A stretch of 33,161 nt of DNA from Lampropedia cohaerens (GCF_001005215.1 NZ_LBNQ01000010.1:1-33161); one strand, 5' to 3'; shown: positions 16,047 to 24,650, numbered from the stretch's first letter. The notes: generated from the sequence alone by a model not told the origin. Made by a program: numbers and translations.

Positions 16047-17528
16047 TCAGCTCCTCAGGCTGGGGATCAATCGGCCCAGCAGACTGCGCTTGGCAGCCGG
16101 CGCAGCCAGTTCGGGATGGTGCGTGCGCAGCAGCTGGTCGGCCAGCTGCCCCACTGCCTGCACGTAGGGGTCGCGGTGCCGCTCGGGCGCCAGCAGCTGG
16201 CCCTGGTTGACTGCCTGCGTCAGCGCCAGCCGCCGCTCGGGAATCACCGCCAGCAGCGGCAGCTGCAGCTGGCGCGCGACCTGCTGGGCATCGAGCTCAA
16301 GCCGCTTGTCGAAGCGGCTGACGATCAGCTGAATCTTGCTGCGGTCGATCTTCTGCTCCAGCAGCTGGCGCACCAGATCGGCGGTGGAGACCACGCTGGC
16401 CACGCTCTGGTCACACACCACCCAGACGGTGCTGGCGCGCATGGCCACGCGGGCAGCCAGGCTGCTCTGCTGCACGGCGCCCAGGTCGGCCACGACATGG
16501 CGAAAGTACTGGCGCAGGCGCAGCACCAGCAGATCGGCATCGGCGTAGGAGACCTCGCGCAGCTCGCCGGTGCGCGGCGGCAGGCTCAACAGGCGCAGCC
16601 CGCTCGCATGGCGCAGCAAGGCGGTGGAGACCATGCGCCGGTCAAAGCGGCGCAGGTTCTGCACGGCCTCGATGAAATCAAAGCCGGTGCCGACATCCAG
16701 ATATAGCGAACCGTCACCACCGGGGCTGCCCAGATCGAGCAGCAGGGTCTGCAAGGCCTGTTCGTCATCCTGGCCCGTTGCCGGCCCCAGCAACGAGGCT
16801 GGCGCGTCATCGTCCTGCACCAGTCGCTGCTGCAGGTACCAGGCCAGATGCGCGGCCAGCAAGCTGGTGCCCAGCCCCGCGCGGGCCGACAGCACGGCCG
16901 TCAGCGGCGCACTGTCCTGCGCCTCGGGCGCTATGCCAGGACTGCGGCTGACCAGCTCGCGCACCAGCTTTTGCGCCACCTGCGGGGAGCCATCAAGGTC
17001 CAGGAAGTCCTGCACACCCGCGCGCAGCGCGCCGAGCGTGACTTCCGGATTCTTCATGCGGCCCACGGCGATCAGTGGCAGATGCGGGTGCGACACGCGC
17101 AGCTGCTGCACCAGCCGCTTGGCCAGCTCCAGCACCGGCAACTCGAAGTGGATGAACACGGCATGCGGCAGCAGCAGCTGCACCTGCTCATCCAGATTGT
17201 CCTGAAAGCGGGCGGTGTGCAGCCGCGCGCCATCGAGTACGCGGCGCATCCAGGTTTGCGCGAGCGCACTCTCCGGCGTGCCGGCATGCACCAGCAGCAA
17301 CTCCGCATCCAGATCGGCGCAGGCGGACTCGCGCGCCGGCATCGCCTGCAGTACTTCCATGGCTGCCGGCGTCTGCGCTGGCGCTGGTGGCTTCGCTGGC
17401 ACGGGCGCCGGGCGGGGCGCTGAAGCAGCCAGCAGCGCTTCCAGCGACGGCAGCGGCGAGGCCGCCGGCGCCGGGCTGGGCCGCGTATCGCCAAACGGCG
17501 CGTCGGCAGGGGCGAAGGGGTTGTTCAT
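16047..17528 (-). CDS. tadZ: TadZ/CpaE-like pilus localisation protein with atypical P-loop
   Basis: This 493-residue protein is the MinD/ParA-like factor that positions the Tad machine. The start at ATG 17528 is 26 bases after the secretin stop; the frame stays open upstream but would overlap cpaC. Residues 1-60 are a Pro/Ala-rich disordered region. Residues about 75-195 are a receiver-like domain (PLIAVGRMKNPEVTLGALRA, then GVQDFLDLDG). The ATPase-like domain begins near 208. Its Walker A position reads SARAGLGTS (214-222), lacking both lysines of the KGGxGKT motif, so ATP binding is doubtful. TadZ proteins with altered P-loops are known. No strong ribosome site is seen before the ATG. Confidence 0.85.
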   Translation of the reverse strand: MNNPFAPADAPFGDTRPSPAPAASPLPSLEALLAASAPRPAPVPAKPPAPAQTPAAMEVLQAMPARESACADLDAELLLVHAGTPESALAQTWMRRVLDGARLHTARFQDNLDEQVQLLLPHAVFIHFELPVLELAKRLVQQLRVSHPHLPLIAVGRMKNPEVTLGALRAGVQDFLDLDGSPQVAQKLVRELVSRSPGIAPEAQDSAPLTAVLSARAGLGTSLLAAHLAWYLQQRLVQDDDAPASLLGPATGQDDEQALQTLLLDLGSPGGDGSLYLDVGTGFDFIEAVQNLRRFDRRMVSTALLRHASGLRLLSLPPRTGELREVSYADADLLVLRLRQYFRHVVADLGAVQQSSLAARVAMRASTVWVVCDQSVASVVSTADLVRQLLEQKIDRSKIQLIVSRFDKRLELDAQQVARQLQLPLLAVIPERRLALTQAVNQGQLLAPERHRDPYVQAVGQLADQLLRTHHPELAAPAAKRSLLGRLIPSLRS

Positions 17529-17554
17529 GGCAGCGTTGCGTTTCAGGAAAAGCC

Positions 17555-19330
17555 TCAGTAAGAGAATCCGGGCAGCGCCGCATCCGGCTTGAGGCCGCCG
17601 GCGATGAACGGCTCCCACACCTGCGAGGCATAGGGCCGCTCCGACGTTGCACCCGGCAGCAGCGCCTGCAGGTCCGTGCCCGCCGCCAGCGGATGCACCA
17701 GATGCGGGGTCACCACGATGGCCAGTTCGGTCTCATCCTGTGAATAGGCCATGTTCTTGAAGAAGGTACCGATGATGGGCAAATCGCCCAATACCGGCAC
17801 CTTGTCCACATAGGAAGATGTTGTGCGGCTGACCAGCCCGCCGATGATGAAGCTTTCGCCATCAGCAAGCTCCACCATGGTGTCGGCACGCCGTGTGCGA
17901 ATCGCTGGAACCACAACGCCACTGACCGCAACGCCGTTGCTGAAGTCGAGGTCACTGGCTTCTGGCGCGACCTTGAGTGCTATGCGTTCGTTGGCAAGAA
18001 TGGTCGGCGTCAGCTGCAGCTTGACACCAAACTCCTTGTACTCAATGGCCACATTGCCGTCATTGCTTGGCACGGGAATGGGGATTTCTCCTCCAGCCAG
18101 GAAACTGGCACTCTGGCCGGTGTGCGCCAGCAGCGTAGGCCGCGCAAGCACGCGCGCAAGACCGTTGTTTTCCAGGAAGCCGAGCTGCACGCCTATGCCT
18201 GCACCACTGAAAGCGTTGCTGAAACCGAACACCAAATTCATAGCACTGGCAATCGACGCGGAAATGCTGCCGCTACCAGTGACGGCGGAGTTTGCGGCGC
18301 CATTTACCGCACTGCTGACCGCACTTCCGACTGCTCCGCCGATGGTTCCCGTTGCGCTGTTGCTGAAACCCGTGCTGCTGTTGTAGTTAGCGGTCGCAGA
18401 TCCTGAAGCATTCAGATTGCCGTTGACGCTATTGGAGAAATTGCTACTCAGGTTTTTGCCCGAACTATTACCTATGTTGAAGTTCGCCGAAGTCGTCGTC
18501 CCCGGAGTGAACACACCAAAACTAAAGCCGTGGTTGTTGGCTCCGCCACTGAAGATATTGATACCGGCCTGCTTCATCGCAGACTTCTTGAACTCGACAA
18601 CGTGCACTTCTACCTGCACGGTGTTGCTCTTGACCGCCACGGCCGAGCGGTCCACCAGCGGGGTGTCGGCCGGTGCGGTCAGCTGCAGCGCGGCCAGGGC
18701 CTGGGCATGTTCGGGCACGCTGCCAAGGCGCCGCTCCAGCATCAGCATCTGCGCGCGCACCTGCACCGGCCAGACCTGCGGCTGATCGCTGCCGCGCGGC
18801 CAGACCATCAGGCTGGTCGTGCCTGGCCCCTTGGCCGTCAGCAGCAGCTCGGCTGGCGGCGCGCTCTTGCCTTGCCCCTGGCTGGCGCGAAGCACCTTCA
18901 CGTCCAGCACCTGCGGATCGCCCACCGCCACGCGGGTCACCGATGTGCCCGGCTGCAACAGACGCTGCTGGCCCGCCGTCAGTCGCAGCGGCGTGACCGC
19001 CGATTCGGCAGCCAGCGGGTCGATGGCGACCTGCCAGCCTGGCGCATCCTGCGCGGCGTCGGCCTCCTGCACTGCGGCGGCCTGGGTGGCCGTGGATGCA
19101 CGGGCAGTGGGCTCCGCCACATTCACAGCCACCGTGCGGGCTGCTGCCGGCATCAGCGGCAGACTGGGCTCCTGCAGCGGCTGCAGCGGTTGCTCCGGCA
19201 CCTGCGCCTGCAACAGGGTCGGCGCGCTCAGCGCCAGCGCGGCACAGCCGTGGCAGAGCAGCTGCACGGCGCTGCGCAGCGCAGCATGGGATGGTGCTAG
19301 GGCCTGATGATGGCGGGGGGCGTGTGGCAT
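17555..19330 (-). CDS. cpaC: CpaC/RcpA secretin, outer-membrane pore of the Flp pilus
   Basis: This 591-residue secretin forms the outer-membrane channel. Two starts compete: ATG 19330 (GAGGGAA seven bases upstream, giving a usable signal peptide) and ATG 19369 (weaker GAGG, longer basic leader). I prefer 19330. An N-terminal pilus/BON-type domain is visible (RLTAGQQRLLQPGTSVTRVA, then GDPQVLDVKVL). The secretin core has QSASFLAGGEIPIPV, VRLQLTPT-like KLQLTPTILANERIAL, GESFIIGGLVSR, and the signature VPVLGDLPIIGTFFKN. Between about residues 260 and 365 (18236-18553) sits a Gly/Ser/Asn/Ala-rich low-complexity insert that makes it longer than usual CpaC. Confidence 0.92.
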   Translation of the reverse strand: MPHAPRHHQALAPSHAALRSAVQLLCHGCAALALSAPTLLQAQVPEQPLQPLQEPSLPLMPAAARTVAVNVAEPTARASTATQAAAVQEADAAQDAPGWQVAIDPLAAESAVTPLRLTAGQQRLLQPGTSVTRVAVGDPQVLDVKVLRASQGQGKSAPPAELLLTAKGPGTTSLMVWPRGSDQPQVWPVQVRAQMLMLERRLGSVPEHAQALAALQLTAPADTPLVDRSAVAVKSNTVQVEVHVVEFKKSAMKQAGINIFSGGANNHGFSFGVFTPGTTTSANFNIGNSSGKNLSSNFSNSVNGNLNASGSATANYNSSTGFSNSATGTIGGAVGSAVSSAVNGAANSAVTGSGSISASIASAMNLVFGFSNAFSGAGIGVQLGFLENNGLARVLARPTLLAHTGQSASFLAGGEIPIPVPSNDGNVAIEYKEFGVKLQLTPTILANERIALKVAPEASDLDFSNGVAVSGVVVPAIRTRRADTMVELADGESFIIGGLVSRTTSSYVDKVPVLGDLPIIGTFFKNMAYSQDETELAIVVTPHLVHPLAAGTDLQALLPGATSERPYASQVWEPFIAGGLKPDAALPGFSY

Positions 19331-19384
19331 GGGTCGGTTCCCTCGATGTTCGATTGCTTGGCGGGCCATGGCGCTGCCTCTGTC

Positions 19385-20458
19385 TCAATAGCGCACGGTC
19401 TGCACGTCACTGCCGACGTGCACCTGCACGTCGTAGGTGCGCGGCTGTGGTGGTGGCGGGCGCGGCACGGGCGGCGGCGGCAGCAATGGCGCAGCGGCGC
19501 GCTTGCGGTTCTTGCTGTCCCCACCTGTGGCCAACGCATCGAATTGCAGCCCGGCCACGGCGCGGTCCATGCCCTGCAGCACCTGCCCCTTGGCCAGGCG
19601 GGTGGCCACGGGCTGCAGTGCCGTCGGCAGCGCGGCAAACAGCGATGGGTCGGGCAATGCCTCGTCATCGGGGTGGCGCAACGCCAGGGTCAGCTGGCCG
19701 TATTTCTCGGCCAGCGTCAGGCGCTCCACATCCTCCAGCGGTACGGCCAGCACGGCAGTGCGGGCGTTCTCGGGGCGGGCGCTGGCATCCTCGCGTGCGG
19801 CGGCGCTGCTGCGCCGGCTGCTGCTGGTCACACCGGCGCTTGCCTCTTGCGCCTGGGCCTGCTGTTCGCGGCGCTGGGCATCGGTCAGCGGTGGGTTCTC
19901 GACACTGGCACCGCCGTAGGCCAGCACCCGGCTGCGCGCCAGCAGCAGGCGGGTCTGCGTATCCACCGGGGTCTGGCTGCTGCTGCCATCGAGCGTGAAA
20001 TACACATCGACGAAGTCGCCAGGGCGCACCCGGTGGCCAGCGGCCATGGCCTCGCTGACGGGTATGGAGACGGCGCGCTGGCCCGGCTCCAGCTGCAGGG
20101 CCAGACCCCGGATGAGGTGCTGCTCGAACAGCGGCGCCTGCGCCGGCAGTGCCAACGCCGTGGTCTGGCCCACCAGCACGTCGGCATCGGCAAAGCTGCC
20201 GGGCACCGGCGCGCCCATCTGGGCGACCTTCAGGTCCTCGGCGGTGATGCGGTGGCCAGCTGGCAGCGGCTGGGCCGTCACCACCACGTCATGCAACTGC
20301 ACCGGCTCAGGCGGTGCTGGCGCGGGGGCTGAGGCGGTGCTGGCGGTTGGCGGCGGTGCCACGGGCCGCTGCGGCTGGCGGCCCACCATCCAGGCCAGGA
20401 TGCCCAGCCCGATGGCCAGCACCACCAGCAGGCCGGCAAGAATCTTGGTGAGGGTCAT
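19385..20458 (-). CDS. cpaB: CpaB/RcpC, Flp pilus assembly protein with SAF domain
   Basis: This 357-residue protein is anchored by an N-terminal membrane helix (ILAGLLVVLAIGLGILAW) with the rest in the periplasm. It contains a SAF-type domain (VVVTAQPLPAGHRITAEDLK, about residues 58-78) and the CpaB core (SIPVSEAMAAGHRVRPGDFV, DVYF). The middle is charged and disordered and the C-terminus is Pro-rich (PLLPPPPVPRPPPPQP). The ATG at 20458 is chosen because the membrane helix follows at once and CGGAG lies seven bases upstream. CpaB is thought to act with the secretin. The cpaC gene follows closely. Confidence 0.9.
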   Translation of the reverse strand: MTLTKILAGLLVVLAIGLGILAWMVGRQPQRPVAPPPTASTASAPAPAPPEPVQLHDVVVTAQPLPAGHRITAEDLKVAQMGAPVPGSFADADVLVGQTTALALPAQAPLFEQHLIRGLALQLEPGQRAVSIPVSEAMAAGHRVRPGDFVDVYFTLDGSSSQTPVDTQTRLLLARSRVLAYGGASVENPPLTDAQRREQQAQAQEASAGVTSSSRRSSAAAREDASARPENARTAVLAVPLEDVERLTLAEKYGQLTLALRHPDDEALPDPSLFAALPTALQPVATRLAKGQVLQGMDRAVAGLQFDALATGGDSKNRKRAAAPLLPPPPVPRPPPPQPRTYDVQVHVGSDVQTVRY

Positions 20459-20524
20459 GTGTGATCTCCGGCGAAGTTCTGTTCCGAGAAAGGGTTGACG
20501 GGTTGCGCATGCACGGCCGCTGCG

Positions 20525-20580
20525 GCAGACGCTTTCCTGTGCAGGCCCGCAGCCCGGCACCGGCACAGGAAAGCATCTGC
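20525..20580 (-). repeat. Long inverted repeat between the 98-residue gene and cpaB
   Basis: Two 18-base arms (20525-20542 and 20563-20580) pair with a single mismatch around a 20-base GC-rich spacer. On the minus strand no T tract follows, so it is not a standard intrinsic terminator. In the mRNA it would fold into a strong stem about 67 bases before the cpaB start. It could be an RNA-stabilising or processing structure or an operator; the sequence alone does not say. Confidence 0.7.
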
Positions 20581-20612
20581 AGGCGGCCTGCGCCCGGCCA
20601 TTGCAGCGCGCT

Positions 20613-20909
20613 TCATGCGGCCGCCCTGGCAAGGGATGCGGCGCGGCCCCGCTCGCCCTGCGCCGTGGCAGCGGACGGGCGCAGCTCAATGCCGTGCTGC
20701 CGCATCAGCTGCGCGAGGCTGAGCATCTTGCGGTATTCGGTCACGAACGATGGCCTGAGGCCCAGCGCACGGCAGAAGTCCTTGGCGTCGGTGCCCGCGA
20801 GCTCGTCCGCATGCATCAGCACCTGCAGGTGCAGCGTGGCGATCTTCTTCTTGTCCGGCGCGGCCTTGCGCAGTTCATCCTCGATGCGTTCCTTGATCTG
20901 TTCCAACAT
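20613..20909 (-). CDS. Small unrecognised protein of the tad locus, possible helix-turn-helix
   Basis: This 98-residue cytoplasmic protein has no family I can name. It has a charged helical N-terminus (MLEQIKERIEDELRK), then AKDFCRALGLRPSFVTEYRK (about residues 43-62), whose spacing suits a helix-turn-helix or small helical bundle, and an Ala/Arg-rich tail. A ribosome site GGGAG lies five bases before the ATG, and codon use matches its neighbours, so it is a real gene. It sits between the prepilin peptidase and cpaB genes and 48 bases after the peptidase stop. A regulatory or assembly role in Flp pili is inferred from position only. Confidence 0.72.
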   Translation of the reverse strand: MLEQIKERIEDELRKAAPDKKKIATLHLQVLMHADELAGTDAKDFCRALGLRPSFVTEYRKMLSLAQLMRQHGIELRPSAATAQGERGRAASLARAAA

Positions 20910-20957
20910 GGTGTTCTCCCAGGCAGTGACAAAGGTTGAGCGGTTGGGGCCCGGCCA

Positions 20958-21503
20958 TCACAAGGTAGGCCCGGTGGTATAGGCGACCCAGATGGCGCAC
21001 AGCGCCATGTAGCCCGCATACGGAATGGAGCGCTGGCGGTGGCGGCTGGCAAAGCGCAGGTTCAATGCCTCACCGGGCGCTGCCGCGTGGCGCGCCAACA
21101 GTGGCACATGGGCCTGCAGCCACAGCCCGAGAGGCTGGCACTGCAAGACGCGCCAGCCGACTACCGCAATAGCATGGAGCCCCGCCAGCAGGCTGCCGCC
21201 CAGCCAGACCACCAACAAAGCTGGTGACAGGCCAAACCACAGCCCAACGACGGCGGCAAACTTGACGTCTCCGGCTCCCATCCACCCCAGCGCATAGAAC
21301 GGCAGCAGCGCAGCAAAGGCCACCGTCATGCCAAGCAGCCCACCCCAGGGCGAGACCTGGAATGGCTGCCCGCCGCTGAACAGTGCCACCAGACCTGCAG
21401 CGAGGCCCAGCAGCACCATCCAGTTGCGGACTTTGCGGATGTTTAAGTCTGTGGCGGCGATCACCACAAGCCAAAGGAGCCAGCAAGTCAAGTTCCACAG
21501 CAT
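20958..21503 (-). CDS. tadV: TadV/CpaA, type IVb prepilin peptidase
   Basis: This 181-residue membrane protease should cleave the Flp prepilin and the TadE/F pseudopilins. The two catalytic aspartates are visible: Asp19 in AATDLNIRKVRN and Asp79 in the GxGD motif (GAGDVKF). Several membrane helices flank them. It lacks the N-terminal methylase domain of PilD-type enzymes, as expected for a TadV. The C-terminus carries RHRQRSIPYAGYMALCAIW; this Ile-Pro-Tyr motif is typical of the family. It begins eight bases after the flp stop codon. Confidence 0.92.
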   Translation of the reverse strand: MLWNLTCWLLWLVVIAATDLNIRKVRNWMVLLGLAAGLVALFSGGQPFQVSPWGGLLGMTVAFAALLPFYALGWMGAGDVKFAAVVGLWFGLSPALLVVWLGGSLLAGLHAIAVVGWRVLQCQPLGLWLQAHVPLLARHAAAPGEALNLRFASRHRQRSIPYAGYMALCAIWVAYTTGPTL

Positions 21504-21511
21504 GGCTCAAA

Positions 21512-21691
21512 TTAGTTGGCAGCAGTACCGCCCAGAGCTGTCAAAATTTCGTTGAATTTCTCCTTGATCTGCGTTCCGAGCCCAGTAACAGCTCCAATGA
21601 TCACCACCGCAATCAACCCCGCAATCAACCCATACTCGATCGCCGTAGCGCCTTCTTCGTCTTTCCAGAAGTTCTTGATGATGTCGGTCAT
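21512..21691 (-). CDS. flp: Flp major pilin
   Basis: This 59-residue prepilin is the structural subunit of the Flp pilus. The leader MTDIIKNFWKDEEG is followed by the cleavage site and the mature N-terminus ATAIEYGLIAGLIAVVIIGA, with Glu at +5 and Tyr at +6 as required by TadV enzymes. The mature pilin would be 45 residues, ending TALGGTAAN. AAGGAAG lies shortly before the ATG. It is the first gene of the tad cluster and the only Flp gene in the window. It is short and lies in a different frame from a longer spurious reading frame over the same bases. Confidence 0.95.
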   Translation of the reverse strand: MTDIIKNFWKDEEGATAIEYGLIAGLIAVVIIGAVTGLGTQIKEKFNEILTALGGTAAN

Positions 21692-21717
21692 GGCATCTTC
21701 CTTTCGGTTTGCAAAAC

Positions 21718-21753
21718 GCCCATCGGGAGGAAAGGCAGCTGCTGACGATGGGC
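21718..21753 (-). terminator. Hairpin between the type I secretion operon and flp
   Basis: GCCCATCG and CGATGGGC form perfect 8-base arms (21718-21725 and 21746-21753) with a 20-base loop, followed on the minus strand by GTTTTG. It lies 27 bases before the flp start. It may partly terminate transcripts from the TolC-type gene or protect the 5' end of the flp mRNA. The T tract is short. Confidence 0.4.
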
Positions 21754-21781
21754 AAACCAGCTGCTGCAGAAAAAACTCGTG

Positions 21782-23308
21782 CTACCACCAGCCTGCGCGC
21801 TGTACGCCGTCCGCACCCGGGCTGCGTGCCAGCTGGCGCTCGGCGCGCAGCCGCATTGGCGGGCGCAGCGCCACATCAACAGGCGCGCTGACCAGCTGCT
21901 GTACAGGCTGACCCGGCGCGGCCTGCGGCATGCCGGGGGTAAAAAACAGCGCCGCCAGCCACTCGCCCTGCACGCCAAAGGGCAGCAATTGGCCGGTGGT
22001 ACGGGCCAGCTGCAGCTCGGCCAGCTGCAGGTCGTAAAGCGCGTCGGCCTGCTCCAGCAGCAGGTTCTGCAGATCAAGCTGGGCATCAAGCACCTGCGAG
22101 AGGTTGCCGCGCCCGGCCTCGTGCAGGCGCCGCCGGCCCTGGAAGGCCGCTTCAGCCTCGGCGACGGCGCTGGCCAGCTCGGCAGCGCGGGCGCGTCCGG
22201 CCTGCACGCGGCTGTAGCCGGCACTGGCAGCCTCCTGCACCTGGCGGCGCACGCCCTCCTGGGCCGACTGCTGCGACTGCAGCTCGGTCAAAGCCTTGCG
22301 CACGCGGTCGCGCAGCTCGAAGCCGTTGCCGAAGTTCCAGTTCAGCTCCACGCCATAGCGGGTGCCGTCGTTGCTGAGTACGCCCTCGGGGTCATACGCA
22401 TGGCTGACCACCGCCTGCACGGTGGGAAAGCGCTCGGCCTTGGCGCGGTCCACCTCGGCCTGGGCTGCGGCGATCACGCCATCGAGCTCGCGCAGCTCCG
22501 CGCTGTTGGCTTCGGCAGCCTGCTGGGCCTGGGCCTCATTGGCCGGCAGCCATTGGCTGGGCACCTGCAGCGCGGGCAGCCACTGCGGCTGTGGCGTGAA
22601 GCGGAAGTAACGCGCAAAACGCGCCTGCGCCTCCTGCCGCAGCGACTCCATGGCCAGCTGCTGCGCGCGCGCGCTGGCCTGGCGCGAGGCGGCCTGGCGC
22701 AGGTCATTGCGGCCCACCGCGCCCAGTTGCGCGCGGCGCTCCTCGATGCGGGCGAGCTGACCGACGATGTCGGCGGACTCTGCCGCAATGCCGGCCTTAC
22801 GTTCGTGGCGCTGCAGCTCCAGCAGCGCCGTGAGGGCTTCGAGCAGCACGTTCTGGCGCGTGCCATGCATGACCTGCAACTGCGCCTGCTCCGATGCTTC
22901 GGCCGAGCGAATGCCAGCGCTGATGGCACCGGCATCGAGCAGGTTCAGCCGGGCTTCGGCATTGAGGGCGTTGTAGCTTTCGCGCCCGCGCGGGGTCTCG
23001 ATGCTGCCGCTGTCCGTGCCGATCTGGAAGCTCGGCCAGCGCTCGCCCTTGGCGGTGTCGATGTCGTAGCCCGCGGCCTGCAGCGCGGCGCGCGCCTGCT
23101 GGATGTCGGGGTGCTGGTCCAGCATCTCACCGAGCGCGGCCAGCAACTGCCGGCGCGCAGCGTCATCCGCCAGGGACGTGACCGTCAGCCGCGTGGCCAG
23201 CTGCAGCGAAGGCGCTGCCTGCGCCTGCACGACACCGGCCGTCAGCGCCAGCGCCCCCACTACGGCGACTGCACGCATCTGTTCATGAAGCATTTTCGGC
23301 AGCAGCAT
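21782..23308 (-). CDS. TolC-type outer-membrane channel of a type I secretion system
   Basis: This 508-residue outer-membrane efflux protein has a signal peptide (MRAVAVVGALALTAGVVQAQA, about residues 11-30). Two repeated long helical halves typical of the TolC fold follow, for example LNLLDAGAISAGIRSAEASE and LEALTALLELQRHERKAG in the first half and RERV-like FELRDRVRKALTELQ with LDAQLDLQNLLLEQADALYD in the second. The ATG at 23308 is preferred: GGGAG lies seven bases upstream and it starts one base after the adaptor stop. Another ATG at 23293 is possible. It completes a three-gene export operon with the ABC transporter and HlyD-type adaptor. Confidence 0.88.
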   Translation of the reverse strand: MLLPKMLHEQMRAVAVVGALALTAGVVQAQAAPSLQLATRLTVTSLADDAARRQLLAALGEMLDQHPDIQQARAALQAAGYDIDTAKGERWPSFQIGTDSGSIETPRGRESYNALNAEARLNLLDAGAISAGIRSAEASEQAQLQVMHGTRQNVLLEALTALLELQRHERKAGIAAESADIVGQLARIEERRAQLGAVGRNDLRQAASRQASARAQQLAMESLRQEAQARFARYFRFTPQPQWLPALQVPSQWLPANEAQAQQAAEANSAELRELDGVIAAAQAEVDRAKAERFPTVQAVVSHAYDPEGVLSNDGTRYGVELNWNFGNGFELRDRVRKALTELQSQQSAQEGVRRQVQEAASAGYSRVQAGRARAAELASAVAEAEAAFQGRRRLHEAGRGNLSQVLDAQLDLQNLLLEQADALYDLQLAELQLARTTGQLLPFGVQGEWLAALFFTPGMPQAAPGQPVQQLVSAPVDVALRPPMRLRAERQLARSPGADGVQRAGWW

Positions 23309-23309
23309 G

Positions 23310-24650
23310 TCAGGGCTCCCGGAAGGCTTCGGCCCCGACGCGCAGCACGGGGCGCAGCAGGTACCAGATGAAGGGCTCGTGCCCCAGCAGCAGGTCGACT
23401 TCAGCCTGCATGCCGGTGGTGATGCGGTTGGCGGTATTGCCGACCCACGGCTGCGCGAGGCTGGCCTGGATGCGGAAGTACGATGGTGCACCCGGCTCGT
23501 CGGAGTCGCGGTCGGCGTCAGCCGCCACCAGCGTGACGGTACCGGGCACGCTGCCGTGGCGCAGGAAGTCGTAGGCGGTGATCTTGACCTTGACGGGCTG
23601 GCCTTCGCTGACCAAACCCCGATCAGAGGGGTTCAGCCGCGCCTCGACGATAACTTGGTCGTTGTCCGGCACGATGTCCAGAATCGGCTCGCCGGGGCGC
23701 ACCACCCAGCCGGCGCCGCCGCTGCGCAGCCCCTTGACGATGCCGCTGGTGGGCGCCAGCACGATGGTGCGGGTGCGCTGGCTGCGGGCGCGGGCCAGAT
23801 CCTCGCCGAGGGTTTGCAGCTCGCGCTCGACTTCGGCCAACGCGTCCGAAGCGCGGCTGCGGAATGCGCCCTGCGTCTCGACGATCTTGGCTTCGGCCAG
23901 CGCAACCTTGGCCTGGGCTGCGACCAGCGCCTCGCGCGCGGCGGCGAGCTGGCTGCGCACCTGTTCGAGCGCGCGTTCGTTCTCGATGACTTCCAGCTGG
24001 CCGATGAGCTGCTCGGCAGCCAGCTGGCGGGAAATCGTTGCCTCCTGCTCGTGCAGGCGCAAGCTGGTCTGCAGGCCGGCGATGCGTGCGCGCGTTTCCG
24101 CAACTTCGCCGCGCGCCTGGTGCAGCGTGGCGTTGGCGGCGGCCATGCTGCCCTGGTGCTCCAGCGCGCGGGCCGCAAAGGCGCCGAGCTCGGCCTGCAC
24201 CACCTGCCGATCCAGATCGGCGGGAAAGTCCTGCTCGCTGAGGGGGCGCCCCTGGCTTTCGGCCAGCAGGCGGGTCTTCATTGCCTGGGCCGTGGCATAG
24301 CGTGCGGTGAGCTGTTCCAGGTTGAGGCTGGCACCGCCGAGGTCAATTTCCAGCAGGGGCTGGCCTTCGACCACGGCCTGCCCTTCGCGCACATGCACGG
24401 CCGTGACGATGCCGCCTTCCAGATGCTGCACGGACTGCACGCGATCGGACGGGATGACCTGCCCAGCGGCAACGACGACGTTTTCGACCGGATAGAACAG
24501 GCCCACCGGCACAAGGATGCACAGCGCAACGACCAGCAGGCGACGCGGCGTGATGCGCCAGCGTCCGGCCGGCGCCGTCGCCACCTCGGGCTGCGCAGGC
24601 TGGCGCAGCACCTGGGGCAAATCCTTGCGGGAGGCAGCGAGCGTGCTCAT
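23310..24650 (-). CDS. HlyD-family membrane fusion protein of a type I secretion system
   Basis: This 446-residue adaptor has a cytoplasmic N-terminus, one membrane helix (RRLLVVALCILVPVGLFYPV, residues 36-55), then a lipoyl/barrel-sandwich half (GQVIPSDRVQSVQHLEGGIV). A long alpha-helical hairpin spans about residues 130-300, with many Ala/Glu/Arg heptads. The second lipoyl half follows (VLAPTSGIVKGLRSGGAG) and a beta domain with the HlyD signature-like region DRGLVSEGQPVKVKITAYDF. It should bridge the inner-membrane ABC transporter and the TolC-type channel. The start overlaps the ABC transporter stop (ATGA). Confidence 0.92.
   Translation of the reverse strand: MSTLAASRKDLPQVLRQPAQPEVATAPAGRWRITPRRLLVVALCILVPVGLFYPVENVVVAAGQVIPSDRVQSVQHLEGGIVTAVHVREGQAVVEGQPLLEIDLGGASLNLEQLTARYATAQAMKTRLLAESQGRPLSEQDFPADLDRQVVQAELGAFAARALEHQGSMAAANATLHQARGEVAETRARIAGLQTSLRLHEQEATISRQLAAEQLIGQLEVIENERALEQVRSQLAAAREALVAAQAKVALAEAKIVETQGAFRSRASDALAEVERELQTLGEDLARARSQRTRTIVLAPTSGIVKGLRSGGAGWVVRPGEPILDIVPDNDQVIVEARLNPSDRGLVSEGQPVKVKITAYDFLRHGSVPGTVTLVAADADRDSDEPGAPSYFRIQASLAQPWVGNTANRITTGMQAEVDLLLGHEPFIWYLLRPVLRVGAEAFREP

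Noticed and set aside
12920-16210. Plus-strand open frame of about 1,100 codons antisense to tadA, tadB and tadC
   Set aside because: It is a shadow of three well-supported minus-strand genes in GC-rich DNA.
21507-21788. Minus-strand frame of 93 codons over the flp gene
   Set aside because: It overlaps the true Flp pilin in another frame and has no pilin features; the 59-residue Flp frame at 21512-21691 fits exactly.
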